From positions 186,001 to 250,000 of the forward strand of contig RSEE01000052.1 of the NCBI GenBank assembly GCA_003971905.1: 64,000 nt of DNA, in the 5' to 3' direction. A program made the translations under genes and the position numbers. This document shows, one piece after another, positions 20,645-30,941 of the stretch (position 1 is the stretch's first letter; each line of letters opens with the position of its first letter). Origin of the DNA: Moniliella sp. 'wahieum'. Its lineage: Eukaryota; Basidiomycota; Moniliellomycetes; Moniliellales; Moniliellaceae. The notes under the pieces were generated by a model. The model was not told where the DNA came from, did not search any database, and saw only the letters and a list, made by a program, of their open reading frames with translations.

Positions 20645-22654
20645 TTAGAACCAAATCCAACTAATGATGCGAATCAAGCCCTTGGGTGGAACTTCTTTGG
20701 TTCCGGGTTTTGCCGATACTGTGAGCCAGGGTTGGATTGGCACGTCCTCAAGAGGAATCCAAAACGGTGTGCCACTGTAGAACTTAAACCCGAGGAGAAG
20801 GGAGATGTTGATGATGGGGGCACAGTAGGCTGAGATGAACGTTTGAGGTTCCTGGTTGCCCGGGATAAAGAACTCAAAGCCGCCAGTGAAAAGGCAGAAG
20901 AAAGAGCCCACCAGGCCAATCCAGCCGAGATAGGGCTGGCCCCACGCTTGCCAAGGCAAGGCAGAGCGTGGGATACCCTGGACCCGCATAGCATAGTATA
21001 CCCGCAAAAAGATAAGGCAGGTGACAAACCACTGATACAGAGCCAGAGAAGAAGTGATGCTTTGGAAGTAACCAAACACTTGTTCGCGCTGGAGCTGACC
21101 ACCGTATACCCCAACGGCCAGCCGCGGTTACGACAAGGATAGCAATGTACGGCACGCCCCAGCGATGGGTCTTGAGGAATGCTTTGGGGGCAAAACCCAT
21201 GTTGGCCAAAGCCATGGCGGACCGAGAGCCTGATAGAACGCCAGAGGCTGCAGAACTGTATGCCGAGGTGAGCGTGATGGCATTAATGATGCTCGGCAAG
21301 ACGCGAACGCCAGCATTAGAAGCGGCGACGACAAAGGGCGATGCAGATGCAGTTCCAGACGAGCTGACCAATCGTTCGTCGTTGGACGGGACGATGAGCC
21401 CGACACAGAAAACCAGCAAAATGTAAATCAACCCGACACGGACAAAGACGCGCTTGGCTGCCCGCGGCAGCGCCTGACGCGGATTGCGCGTCTCGGCCGC
21501 AGCGGCGCAGATCGTCTCGATTCCCTGGTAGCTGTAGGCAGCGTTCGTTAGCGTGTACCACAGGCCATACCATCGCCCAGCCGCGCCTTTAGCAAGATAG
21601 GAGACCATTGGTCCGGGATTTCGCCAGTACTGAAAGCCCGTCATATGGCCGTGCGGTCCTGCACCAAGGTCGATGCAGATGCAGAAAATCACAAGGCCGA
21701 TGGCAGTGGTGAGCTTGATGATGGAAAACGCGTATTCCGTCTCGCTAAAAATACGAGTAAACGCGAGATTCGTGACGAGTAGGACCACACCAAAGATGGT
21801 AATGAACACCGCGGGGGAGATGCTCTCTGTCCAGAATTGGATCAGAATTGCGGCACCGCTGAACTCGCCGGGAATAGAGACGATCTGGCTGTAAACCATG
21901 GACCAGCCACTTGCAAAGGCCAACGACTTGGAAACAAACATGCCACTGTGACGGACATAGTACCCACTCACGGGGGCGAGTGTGGCAAGCTAAATGGGGA
22001 AAATAGATGTTAGTTTTGTTTGTATGTTTGCTGAATATTAGCCCCAACAGCATCACCTAGATCAGGAGCAACACGTACTTCCGCTTGGCAAAAAAGCATC
22101 GCGCAGGCAAAGACGCCAACGACCAAGTATCCAAGGAAAAGCGACAAGGGACCAGCATGTGCCAAGGCTTTGCCCACTCCGAGAAAGACACCCGTACCAA
22201 TAGAACCTGCGAGTCACGAGAAAAAGTAGGTCAATTATAAAGGTAATACCTCCCTCTTCTCCTTGTTTAGAATGTAAACATACCCGCCAGCGAGATCATT
22301 GCCAGTTGTCGAGAAGTGAATGCCTCTCGTACCTCATCTTGATCAAAGAGTTCCTTGGCCACTTGAGGATCGATATTGGAGAGATCGCCATACGACTTGA
22401 CCTTCCCAGCAAACTGGTCCAACTTGCCTTGTTTGACATTCACCGTCTCTCCGCCCGTGATCTTCTCTGAGGGGGTCCGTGTCTTTGCCATCAACCTTTT
22501 TTTCGTCGATGGAATCAAGAGGAAGGGATGGGTTGTGAGGATGATAAAAAGTGTCCGGCACGAACTCGTCGTGGGAGGGCAAAGAAGGCCTGGTAGACGT
22601 GGGAGTGACAGAGGACGGAGCGGATGCGCGATCTCGACGGAAGAATCTTGACAT
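20645..22654 (-). CDS. amino acid permease (APC superfamily, fungal YAT/AAT type)
   Basis: This is a 12-helix plasma-membrane amino-acid/proton symporter. ATG 22654 opens a cytosolic Ser/Pro-rich leader with VDGKD, then SRQLAMISLAG at the mouth of TM1. After an intron (donor GTATGT at about 22280) comes SIGTGVFLGVGKALAHAGPL, the family's first signature. A second intron follows the motif CQAEV. The rest is a long open frame: LAPVSGYYVRHSGMFVSKSL, FASGWSMVYSQIV, YQGIETICAAAAETRNPR (the E..ETxNPR signature), SGSRSAMALANMGFAPKAFL and a C-terminal SAKPGTKEVPPKG. Total length is about 560 residues, normal for the family. One slip lies near 21120. The substrate cannot be told from sequence. SUN and permease genes converge with about 290 bp between them. 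Confidence 0.9.
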
Positions 22655-23281
22655 GGTGTAGTGGTGGGGAATTTTGGAGAAGGGAAAATGATGTGGCAAA
22701 ACGGTGTCCAACGGGCGAAGAAGAGGTGCGGGTCTTAATAAGGATGCCATAAACAGCCCAACGCTGACGCGCACACATTCCGAGTTTGATGAACATCATA
22801 ACAGCAAACAATGCAATAAAGGAGTAGAGGAGCACGCACTCCGCTAGCTGCTGCTACGCACCCTGGCTACGTCGGCGCAATGTTCCTGACAGTGTGGTGC
22901 TCCTGTTGGGTCCTGAGCCTCGGACCTCAGGGTTTCAGACCGGTCCCACTAGTAGGAGATCAGAGTCCCCGTACCCCTGTGCCCCGCAGCACCACTGCCT
23001 CTTCAGTGGGGACGAGGAATTCAAGCTTGGCACTGCGCGGCAGCATAGAGGAGAAGTGCTCAGACTGGGACTTTGGCGGTCAGGACGGCCAAATAGTTGG
23101 CGCGGGGGCGCACACACTCGCTCGGCCTTTTGCGAATGCAAAGGGGGCTTTTCCTGTTGCACGTGGGTTAGCACATGAGTGTGGGCAGTGCTTCGGCACA
23201 TCAGCGCATCAATCATCAGCGGATCAGCCGAGCTGAAGCTTGAAGGCCGAGTGCAGAGCACGCCATGGGTCCAGGGCTTGC

Positions 23282-23293
23282 GGGGGGGGGGGG
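23282..23293 (+). repeat. G12 homopolymer
   Basis: Twelve consecutive G residues in a G-rich 150-bp neighbourhood. This is the longest G run in the window. Confidence 0.9.
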
Positions 23294-23635
23294 CGGACGC
23301 TCGCGGTGCGCGGGCGAGAAGACGAGCCCAGTGGAAAGAGGAAGCTGTCTGGGGGGCTGTGGCTGCGGTTGCTGCTGGGGCGGCGGGCGGAGCGAAGGGA
23401 CGGCGGCAGTTTATTACCGTTACGCTTTAATTAGCGTTCAAGTTGAACTTGAACGTACTGAACACACCGTTGATCTCCTGCTGCGATAGGGTGGCGTGCG
23501 CGTGCCCCGAACTGCCGTCATCGACTCGGCTGTTTGACATTGTAAGAGGCAACCCTGGCATCCAAGCCAGCAGCCACTTCTCGTACTTTTTACCGCCACA
23601 CCGCACCACGCACACCAACGCAGGCGAGCCTGCAA

Positions 23636-23667
23636 CCCCCCCCCACCCCCCCCACCACCCCCCCCCA
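23636..23667 (+). repeat. C-rich homopolymer cluster
   Basis: Runs of nine, eight and nine C residues separated by single A or ACCA spacers; on the minus strand this is a G-run cluster capable of forming a G-quadruplex. Confidence 0.9.
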
Positions 23668-24045
23668 ACTCTCCTCCTTTTTCAGCCCTGGCCCCCCACT
23701 CGTCAACGACGTCAGTTTTGTTGGCCACATCTTGCCCGTTCTTCTATGCGCTTGGACGCACACATTGTTGCCTCCGATGTGCCAGCCGCCATGGCTCAAC
23801 GACCATACCTTCTGGTACCCCTTCCTACATCTCTTCTACCACAGAAGCGTCAGGTAGCACAACCCTCTACCATGCCTCAAGGAGTGGGTTGATAAGTATA
23901 CCATAGGTCTATGATGGGCCAGGCGGCCAAGTTGCGGTGTAGTGTACAGGTGGAATAATAGGTGGGATGGATGGATGAGATCGATGAGCGGGCAGCCAGG
24001 GGATGTACTGCTTGTAGGGGGGCTCGCAGGGAGCGGCGGATGGAG

Positions 24046-26314
24046 TTAAAGAGGCAAGTCAGGGAGGCTAGAAGGTGGGTCAGAGTCGGGTTCGGTGCCG
24101 CGATAATCCAGGTGCTCCAAGACGAGGGGGAAGGTTTGTCCCAAGCCCGGGTGGAAGAGGTAGGACGAAAAAATGGTTTTCATCACGGCGGTTGATTTGG
24201 CTTTGCTCCAGACAGACAGAAAGAAGGCCATCTCTGCCTTTTTCAGATCGGCAGCTGGGAAGGAGGAGGTGAAGTGAGAAAAGAGCTCCCAGGCAATGTT
24301 GTCGACAGTAAGGTTGTTGAGAATATGGGTCATAGCGCGCTCCCGTAGGTCAGGTAGGTTGAGTTGGTCGGCCAAGCGGAAAAGAGACTTGGCACTGCAC
24401 GGTTCTAGCTTCCCCTTGTTCTGGGCGCAATATGCGTCAATTTGTAGGCGCCTGCATGTGCGCCGCATACAACATCCGTAGCCCATTCACCCGTGCTCGC
24501 ACTGCATTCGGAACAAACATCGACGATCCCAGCGACCCCTCCCCTGGCAGGGGGGCATACAGTGTTTCCTCATTCCAGTTGGATATATAGCTCGAGGTCA
24601 ACGGAGCAAATTCGACTTGGCCCGTGTAGAGGAAATGAAGAAGTGCGCGGTAAGTCCGTGGCGTGACTCCAGGGATAGTCTTGGAACGGCAGTTAATACT
24701 CTTCCGTGCAAGGCAGGCAAAAGATGGATCAAGAGGGATGACGTACGATGATTTTCCTCGAGGAGATACCTTCGGGTTGGGGGGTTGGATGCGCTTGCGG
24801 CCTTTCGGAGGTCGTGCCGAGGGGTGTGGACCGGTTCCAATCGAGAGAGCCGCTGTCATGATGCGTATCCATCTCGGGTGTCGAACGCCCGTTCAACGCC
24901 CTTTTGGACTGGCCATGGAGACCCGGAGAAGGAAGGTCCTCTTCCAGGCGTTCGGGATTGGGAACAGTAGTTGGAGTAAAGCTACCCGATCGTATTCCGG
25001 GTCAATCCAGTCGGGATCAAAGTCGTACTCCGCATCCGAATCAGGGAACGCATCCATCTCGGGGTGGTACGCGTAGGACAGATCTCTCGGTGAGGTGTAT
25101 GCAGGGGACGGGGCTCGGTGCATGTAGGGCGAAACGCTCTCTTCCCCTTCCAAATCGAGCAGAGCGTCCGGTGACGCCTGGTTCTCAACCCGCTCCTCGT
25201 CCAGTAACATACCACCAAGTTGAGGCGAAAGTGTAGATGGCGGTTGCGCAGGGCGCTCGCCGGCCTCTAGAAAGTCACCGGAGAGGAGGTTGGTAAAGTA
25301 TTGAGACCGGGTGACAAGCAACTGTTTGATGGCATAGATCGTCTCTTCCTCTTGTCTTTGAATCAGAGGGCCATTTCGACTGGTCTGTGAAGGGAAAGAA
25401 AAGACAATGTCGCTGTCAATGTATCAGTATCGGGACGATCATGTGACAGCGGGCAGCACACACCTGTACAAGGGATTGTCCAGCATCTTGCCCAGGGCGG
25501 TAAGAAGTTGATGGGGCACAACGGCGGTGGATGGCACCATAGAGCGCGCTGGCACAGACTGAGTTGTTATGGATACGCTCACAATTAACTTATCCAGCTC
25601 CATGACAGGCAGGGAGGAAAGGACAACGTCATGGGAACAGAACTTGCTCCACCCCCAATTGGGTGACTGGCTAGAGAAAGTGTGATCCGACGCCTCCTTG
25701 GACGCCAGCTGTTGGAGTTTGCCTGTAACAGGTGCAAGGAGACTGATGGTGAATTGTACACTGCCTCTGCGGATCCAGGTGAGCTTGGGCTGAGTAGGGG
25801 AGGCGGCACCGCTGGGTTCAGTGGCATCCTTCGTCGGGGTGGAAGTAGGAGTGTTGCGAACACGAGCGGGCTGGGCTTTGCGCTTGTCTGCATGAGCAAG
25901 GGATTTATCCACTCGTATTCTTGCGGTTCAGCACAGAGGTAGATGGAGAGACGGTTGCGCTCCACGCCAGGGCGGTGGGTGTAGAAGATGGTCCAGCATC
26001 CATTATAAAAGTGGGCGCTTTGCACCGCTTTGTTTTTGACCGCCTCGTTGGGCTCATTGATGAGGGACTTGATACCGGTTAGCGGCTGGAAAGCATGTCA
26101 GCATGGCAGGTCAGACATCGGGTCAGTGCACGTCTGGTTTCTGAAGGGGGCGGTTCGACGACAAGCCATACCCAGTCAAAGGTGACTGTGGGATGTGAAG
26201 GAGCTGGTGTCAGCAGCTGCTTGGAGGAGAGGAGGGGACATACGCACTCGTACGCGACTCTGTCGGAACGTCACCGGAACCAGGAGGAGCGGCAGGTGCT
26301 CGGCGCTCAGCCAT
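24046..26314 (-). CDS. MATH-BTB/POZ domain protein (putative CUL3 substrate adaptor)
   Basis: ATG 26314 starts MAERRAPAAPPGSGDVPTES. An intron with GTATGT follows, then the MATH part: VTFDW, INEPNEAVKNKAVQSAHFYN, WTIFYTHRPGVERNRLSIYL, LTWIRRGSVQFTISLLAPV and NWGWSKFCSHDVV with LIVSVSIT. The BTB part follows: LVTRSQYFTNLLSGDFLEAG, a long acidic insert (about 25000-25230), the frame with KSSYVIPL, then TYRALLHFLYTGQVEFAPL. The BACK-like helices are PCSAKSLFRLADQLNLPDL and RERAMTHILNNLTVDNIAWE. Such proteins act as cullin-3 ligase adaptors; substrate unknown. The C-terminus at 24046 is clear. Several introns and a few frame slips are present. The insertion in the BTB fold is typical of fungal members. 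Confidence 0.8.
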
Positions 26315-26870
26315 GGCGGCGACAAAGACGGTTGTTGGTGGTGTGGTGGTGGTGGGGTGTGGTGCAGCCCCCCGCACTGTATTCCGCCAAAAGCATTGGG
26401 GCTGGTGGGACGTCGGCCAACCGCACAGATTAGGCTGTGGCGACGGCCGCTTAGGTAATACTGGTATCGACAAGGCCGCGTCCTCCTCCTATCAAGCGAA
26501 ATCAGTTGCTGTCCCGCGTCTGCATCCAAGTACCAAGTGCTCTGCCGGTAACATGCTCCGCAGATCATTCCTTTGAGCGCCCCAGGGCAGATGGTATAGG
26601 GGAAGGGGGGGAAATAGTTATGGTCCTGAATCGCGAGCGCCATATAAAGCACACAATCCATCATGCATCGCACCGCTGGAACGGGGCGGTTCACAAACAG
26701 AGGGAATATAAGAAAACTATTACACAACATGAAACGGCATGGGCCCGTTTGTACAGCTCCCAGCACACCAAGATAGCGCACCATTGCCGGCTCTAGGGAC
26801 ATGGGTCTGCACTCTCACTTAGGACTTACAGCGATCAACACCCTCAAAGTAAAGGGGCGGAGGAAAAGGA
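26315..26870. other. intergenic stretch between the MATH-BTB and TLC genes
   Basis: This holds the MATH-BTB promoter on the left and the 3' flank of the TLC gene on the right. A 208-codon minus-strand open frame here has no recognisable motif and overlaps the MATH-BTB start. Confidence 0.4.
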
Positions 26871-27931
26871 TCACACCTCTCTCGATTGCTTGACGTCGAC
26901 CGCCTCCTCAGTCACTGTGCGTTTGCGGATGACCCCTGCCTCGGTCAGGTAGACATCGTCCTCCTCCCCTGGGACAACGTTGAACAACTTTTGTTCGCCG
27001 GTGACGATGCGCTCCGCAGTGGGCACGTCCATCTTCTTGGGCACTGTCTTGTGCTGGAACCGCTTGGTGATAGCGCGGACCATGGCACGGAACCAGATAA
27101 AATTGAGCGAATTGAGCACAACGTTGCCCGTGCAGTAGAAGAGTTTAATGCCGATGGGGATAGGTGGGGTATGAGGTACAAAAAGGGTCATGTTAAACCA
27201 GGAGATGGAGTTGTACACACCCAAAACAAGACGCACAACCACGTATGTCCCCAGCAGGAAGACGGCATTGATCAGCTGCCAGATGGAGCCCGTCATGCCG
27301 AGTTTGTCCATAAACCAATGAATGTTGAGGAACGGCGAAGACGCTTCCCAGAAAAGAAAGCCGAGGCCATCGTACATGAAAATGGGAGAGTAAATGAGTA
27401 TAAACGCAACAAAACTGACCAGGCCATGGGCGATGAATGCAACGCCTTCGTACTGGTGAACGTTGACATGCAACCGACTTTTGTCAGTGATCAGTGCAGT
27501 CAGGGGGATGGGGACGTACGCGAAGGGATATGTACATATCCCACGTAAAATATCCCAACGAAATGGCAAACACCTGACCGGCATCGAAGCTGTACCCCGC
27601 AGACGGTCAATGGCGAGAGGGTGGGGATCAACAGAACCGATTGGGTTGTTGTACACGTCAAGCCAAACGCGTGCAGCAAGGGGTGCGATAAAGGCGGCGT
27701 GAGCTAGAGCAACAAAATGCACGTCCCAGTTGCGACGGCTACGGCGATCGAATGTCTTGATGGTGCGAGGGAAGAGGAGGGGGGAAACGAGACTGGAGAG
27801 TAACTGGAGGGAAAACCAAGATAGGGCACTAACGATAATGGTTAGGACGTGCTCGGGCATGCGGGGCCGGCAGCGGTGCACCACGGCGCCACGGCCTCAG
27901 CGACGGTTGCCTGAACCTGGGCGACCGACAT
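26871..27931 (-). CDS. TLC-domain (TRAM/LAG1/CLN8) multi-pass membrane protein
   Basis: This is a TLC-domain protein of the TMEM56/TLCD type, predicted in the ER or related membranes and possibly tied to lipid handling. The long frame reads PEHVLTIIVSALSWFSLQLL, then SRRNWDVHFVALAHAAFIAP (family: NWDxHVVSLxHA), AFIAHGLVSFVAFILIYSP, the SSPFLNIHWFMDKLGMTGS motif and further helices INAVFLLGTYVVVRLVLGVY and IGIKLFYCTGNVVLNSLNFI. The tail is basic then acidic. Start ATG 27931 (MSVAQVQATVAEAVAPW) is one frame off and joins by a single slip near 27860. Codons around 27460-27530 look like an unspliced intron that happens to stay open (GTACGT...CACCAG), since the flanking WDMYISLR and YEGVAFIAHG join well. 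Confidence 0.82.
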
Positions 27932-28095
27932 GGAAGCGGGTGTGCAGCGGGGGGGAGATGAAGATAAGGTGGTGGCCTCAGGCAGACAAGGTGGAGTGGC
28001 GGATGCAGGACTGGCTCCTGTGTTGGGAGTGGGGTGGAGTAAATCTCTCTCCCTCGGCCACTGCACCTGACGGGTAAAAAAGGGAGCCGCCACCC

Positions 28096-28114
28096 GTCAC
28101 GCGTCACGCGTCAC
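28096..28114. repeat. TCACGCG array in the TLC promoter
   Basis: About two and a half direct TCACGCG copies with two ACGCGT boxes, roughly 165 bp upstream of the TLC gene start. Confidence 0.75.
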
Positions 28115-29124
28115 CGGTAACTCGCTGATTGCACGTCCCACGTAGCAGTAGGCCAGCAGCACGCCCTCGGAGATCTGATCGATGATCAATGGGACATAGG
28201 AGTCACGTCCATATCACGTTCGTATCACGTCCTTCATTGATTACCACTGTAAAAATATAGACACTCTCCGGAGACCCCAACACGGGGCGAACCTCCTTTC
28301 GGGTGGCCTGACCAGCTTGCCCTATCGGATCCAAGAGTTGGTATCGAGAACATGGAAGCGGAAAACGAAGCGAAGAGGTCCCCATATACCGAACACCCTA
28401 GGTTGATAAAACAGAGCTGCCCCCCTGTCTCTTCCCTAATATTGACCCCACGAGAGGCAACTCCCCATATGAACCGCGGTCTGCCACAAAAGAAAATAAC
28501 GCGTAAAAAGGAACCTTGAATAGGCATCGGACGTGGGAGTGGATCACAGGATTTTGCTGCGTGGGGTGCTTCGAAGTAGTCTGTAGGAACAAGCGCATCT
28601 ACATGTATACACACTATACAGAAGACAGCTAATAAAAAAAGGCAAAACTGGATACCATATATAGAGTGAGGGTGTAGCTGTTGTGGAGGGAGTGCCAGGG
28701 TTCCCCCACGGCCATCAAGCTTCAAGTGGATCCCTGACACACTCGCCTAGTGGTGTGGAAGCGTTCCGCTCGCAAGCTATACGCACCCCCTCGCCCTACT
28801 CCTCATCTCCCTTCTCTGTATCATGTCTCCTTCCCGTTGAATACAGTTGTGGCTCACTACTTTACCTTCACTAGTGAGGCACATAGGAGAGGGTGCAGGG
28901 CACAGGGACAGTGCCATACCCTGGGAGGATACCTGCAGAGTGGAAGCCGATGGAGAACCGAGGTGAATCTGGTCTACCGACTGGGACCGGAGGATCAAAC
29001 AGCTAACATTCACGCCTTTTGTCTGAAGGCTGCGTAATTTGCCATTGTGATCCCATGGGATCCCCGCGTGCTCCCAAGTCTCACACTCTGTGGCCTTAGC
29101 CTGAGGTGGCCACGGAAAGACCGG

Positions 29125-29440
29125 TAGTTTATAATTCCGTTTTCCCCTGGTTTTGACGACGCGGGGATAATGATTATTACGGCACCAAGATAACGAGCAA
29201 GATGCTTGCGCACTGGAAGGACTACTGACTTTCAATGGAAATGGTTCCTCGCTCGGATGTCTACCACGTTCCGTGTCCACACGCGCTACTCGGTTATGGG
29301 AACGAATGGCGGGTATCAGAGGGTCCTGATATCCTGGCAATTCCCCTGGTTCCTTACAACAGGGGGTGGCGCTACCAAGCAACAACGAAAGATGAGCGGT
29401 CGGTTTAGGCGTAGTGTTTCCCTGTCCCAGTCTTAACTTC
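29125..29440 (+). mobile_element. LINE 3'-end remnant, copy B
   Basis: This is similar over about 300 bp to the end of copy C. Shared words include CCCCTGGTTTTGACGACGC, GGTTCCTCGCTCGGATGT and GAGGGTCCTGATATCCTGGC, followed by the common 3' tail GGTTTAGGCGTAGTGTT. The frame is broken more than once, including by a short insertion near 29165. It is 5'-truncated, as LINE copies usually are. It lies 1.3 kb upstream of the copia element. Confidence 0.8.
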
Positions 29441-29944
29441 AGCTCCCTGTCAGTACGGATGCAGATAAGAGAGGGCCCCCCAAAAATGAAGATATGTGTG
29501 TGGCATGTACAGCGTTTCTACTGCTGGGGATCAGGGATCGATTCAGGCTTGATACTAGCTGAGCGTGAGGGGCGGGCCAAATGACGCGAACACACTGACG
29601 TGTGCGGAAGACGTTGACGAGTGTTCTGTCTAGTATCCGTGCCATGATACATACAGGATCAATAAGATCAGTTTGGTGCTTCTGTCTACTTCATGTGTGA
29701 GCATGTGTGAGCAAAAGGACCGAATCGGTCCCGTGGTTGTGGATTGATGCAATTGATGGACCGTGCACTCAAGCGGCCCGCAGCAACTTGTGTCTCTAAT
29801 CTGGAACCGACGTGACACTGTGATTCGTGTTGATTCTGTCACACATGTGACTGTCACATGTCAATGTGTCATGCATGTCAACGTCAACGTTCAACGTGTT
29901 CAGCGCAACACTATCGCTCGCTTTATCTTGGCAAAAAGTGCGTG

Positions 29945-29965
29945 GTTACGCGTTACGCGTTACGG
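29945..29965. repeat. GTTACGC tandem array
   Basis: Three copies of the 7-mer GTTACGC (ending GTTACGG), a one-base variant of the TCACGCG-type unit seen at 3.74 and 28.1 kb. Confidence 0.8.
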
Positions 29966-30329
29966 CTGCTACTACCGACAGCATGTATAGCATCTGGGTC
30001 CCTTTGGCGCAGCCGCCCTCGGGTCAGAGGTCAGAGACGTCAGACGTCAGACGTGGCCTCGCCCAGAAGATATGTTAAGGCCACTTCTCATCTTCGTATC
30101 CTAGGCTTCCCCACAATTGCCCACCAGTGCCCCAGCAACAGAGGATGAGGCTTCCTGAACTTGTCAGTCTGAGCGTGTCTTCAACGCAGTCAAGTCAACA
30201 CATTGCCCACACGCTCCACCAGAAACAGAAGCGGTTATAGGGGTCGCGGCGCAAGAGGCGATCTATAGGGCCTGGACTATCTCAACATTCAATATTCAAC
30301 CTCGCCCAGTTTCCCAACCGCGCTCCGCA

Positions 30330-30560
30330 GCGCAGGTGGCTCAGCGTGAGCGGTGTAGCTGTGGGCCTCGGGCCCCAGTGCCTCACTATTAGTCTCTGTC
30401 ATAGCCTCAAGCTCAAGCTTGCCTCAGCGCCTCAGCCTGAGCGGCTCAGCTGAGATCTCTGAGAGAGGCGGGACCTCACATGTGCTCACATATGCTCACA
30501 GCTCACCCGGCCCTCAGCGCCTTCAGCGCCCTCAGCCCCTCAGCGGCTGAGGGCTCTCAC
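30330..30560. repeat. CTCAGCG/CTGAGCGG inverted-repeat cluster
   Basis: About ten copies of CTCAGCG, GCTGAG or CCTCAGC on both strands within 230 bp, able to form several overlapping hairpins. TCACATGTGCTCACATATGC is interspersed. Confidence 0.7.
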
Positions 30561-30725
30561 ACTGGGCCTCCGCCATGAGTAACTCAAGAGAAGTGTATAT
30601 TTGGCACGCATGCATCTGGTGGTGGGGGTCGGTGTCCCGCGCGATGAGCGGGCGAGGGTGATGCATGTTGCAGATGCCTGAGGCTGAGTGCTGGCTGGGG
30701 AGGTCTAGTAAGGTGATGGACAGTC

Positions 30726-30730
30726 AGTGA
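30726..30730. repeat. 5-bp target-site duplication, left copy (AGTGA)
   Basis: AGTGA abuts the 5' LTR and is repeated directly after the 3' LTR at 36005-36009. Confidence 0.93.
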
Positions 30731-30941
30731 TGTTGACCACCAGTGGTCTAGAGCCCATCGGCCTTCAGTGACACGTGGCCCGATCCACACAGTGCACCGG
30801 GGCAGTGAGTTCCGACCCTTCCACGGGTTTCCACTGGCCTCCAGGCCAGGAGCCTATCAAGGCCCATAGCTCTAGCTCTCCTTAGCTCTTGAATGCCATC
30901 TCCATCGACCATCGCCAGCATCGCTAGCTAGGCCTGTGACA
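30731..30941 (+). repeat. 5' LTR
   Basis: 211 bp, starting TGTTGACC and ending CCTGTGACA. It matches the 3' LTR at every base I compared. Confidence 0.95.

Larger units (their letters stand above)
22655..24045. other. intergenic region with G12 and C-rich tracts; possible small gene
   Basis: The permease promoter is at the left. A minus-strand frame ending near 23430 (GGKKYEKWLLAWMPGLPLTM and SQQEINGVFSTFKFNLNAN) may be the end of a small unknown protein that would begin around 23743 (MANKTDVVDEWGARA) if the G-rich tract between them is intronic. I rate that below 0.3. A 19-nt near-perfect palindrome of the GTTCAAG/CTTGAAC type sits at 23436-23454. Confidence 0.4.
27932..30725. other. 2.8-kb repeat-rich intergenic region
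   Basis: It starts with the TLC promoter, which carries the TCACGCG array. A 168-codon minus frame at 28234-28740 has one hydrophobic segment but no family match and is not called. A LINE remnant lies at 29125-29440. From 29.8 to 30.6 kb the sequence is a patchwork of CACATGTGA, GTTACGC, ACGTCAG and CTCAGCG words ending just before the LTR element. Confidence 0.5.

Noticed and set aside
28234-28740. 168-codon minus-strand frame with one hydrophobic segment
   Set aside because: The segment could be a signal anchor, but the rest has no conserved feature, and the region is repeat-rich between a promoter and a LINE remnant. Not enough to call a gene.
28741-28790. Possible tRNA or tRNA-derived SINE (TAGTGGTGTGGAAGCG looks like a box A)
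   Set aside because: No box B follows within the expected distance and no cloverleaf can be drawn.
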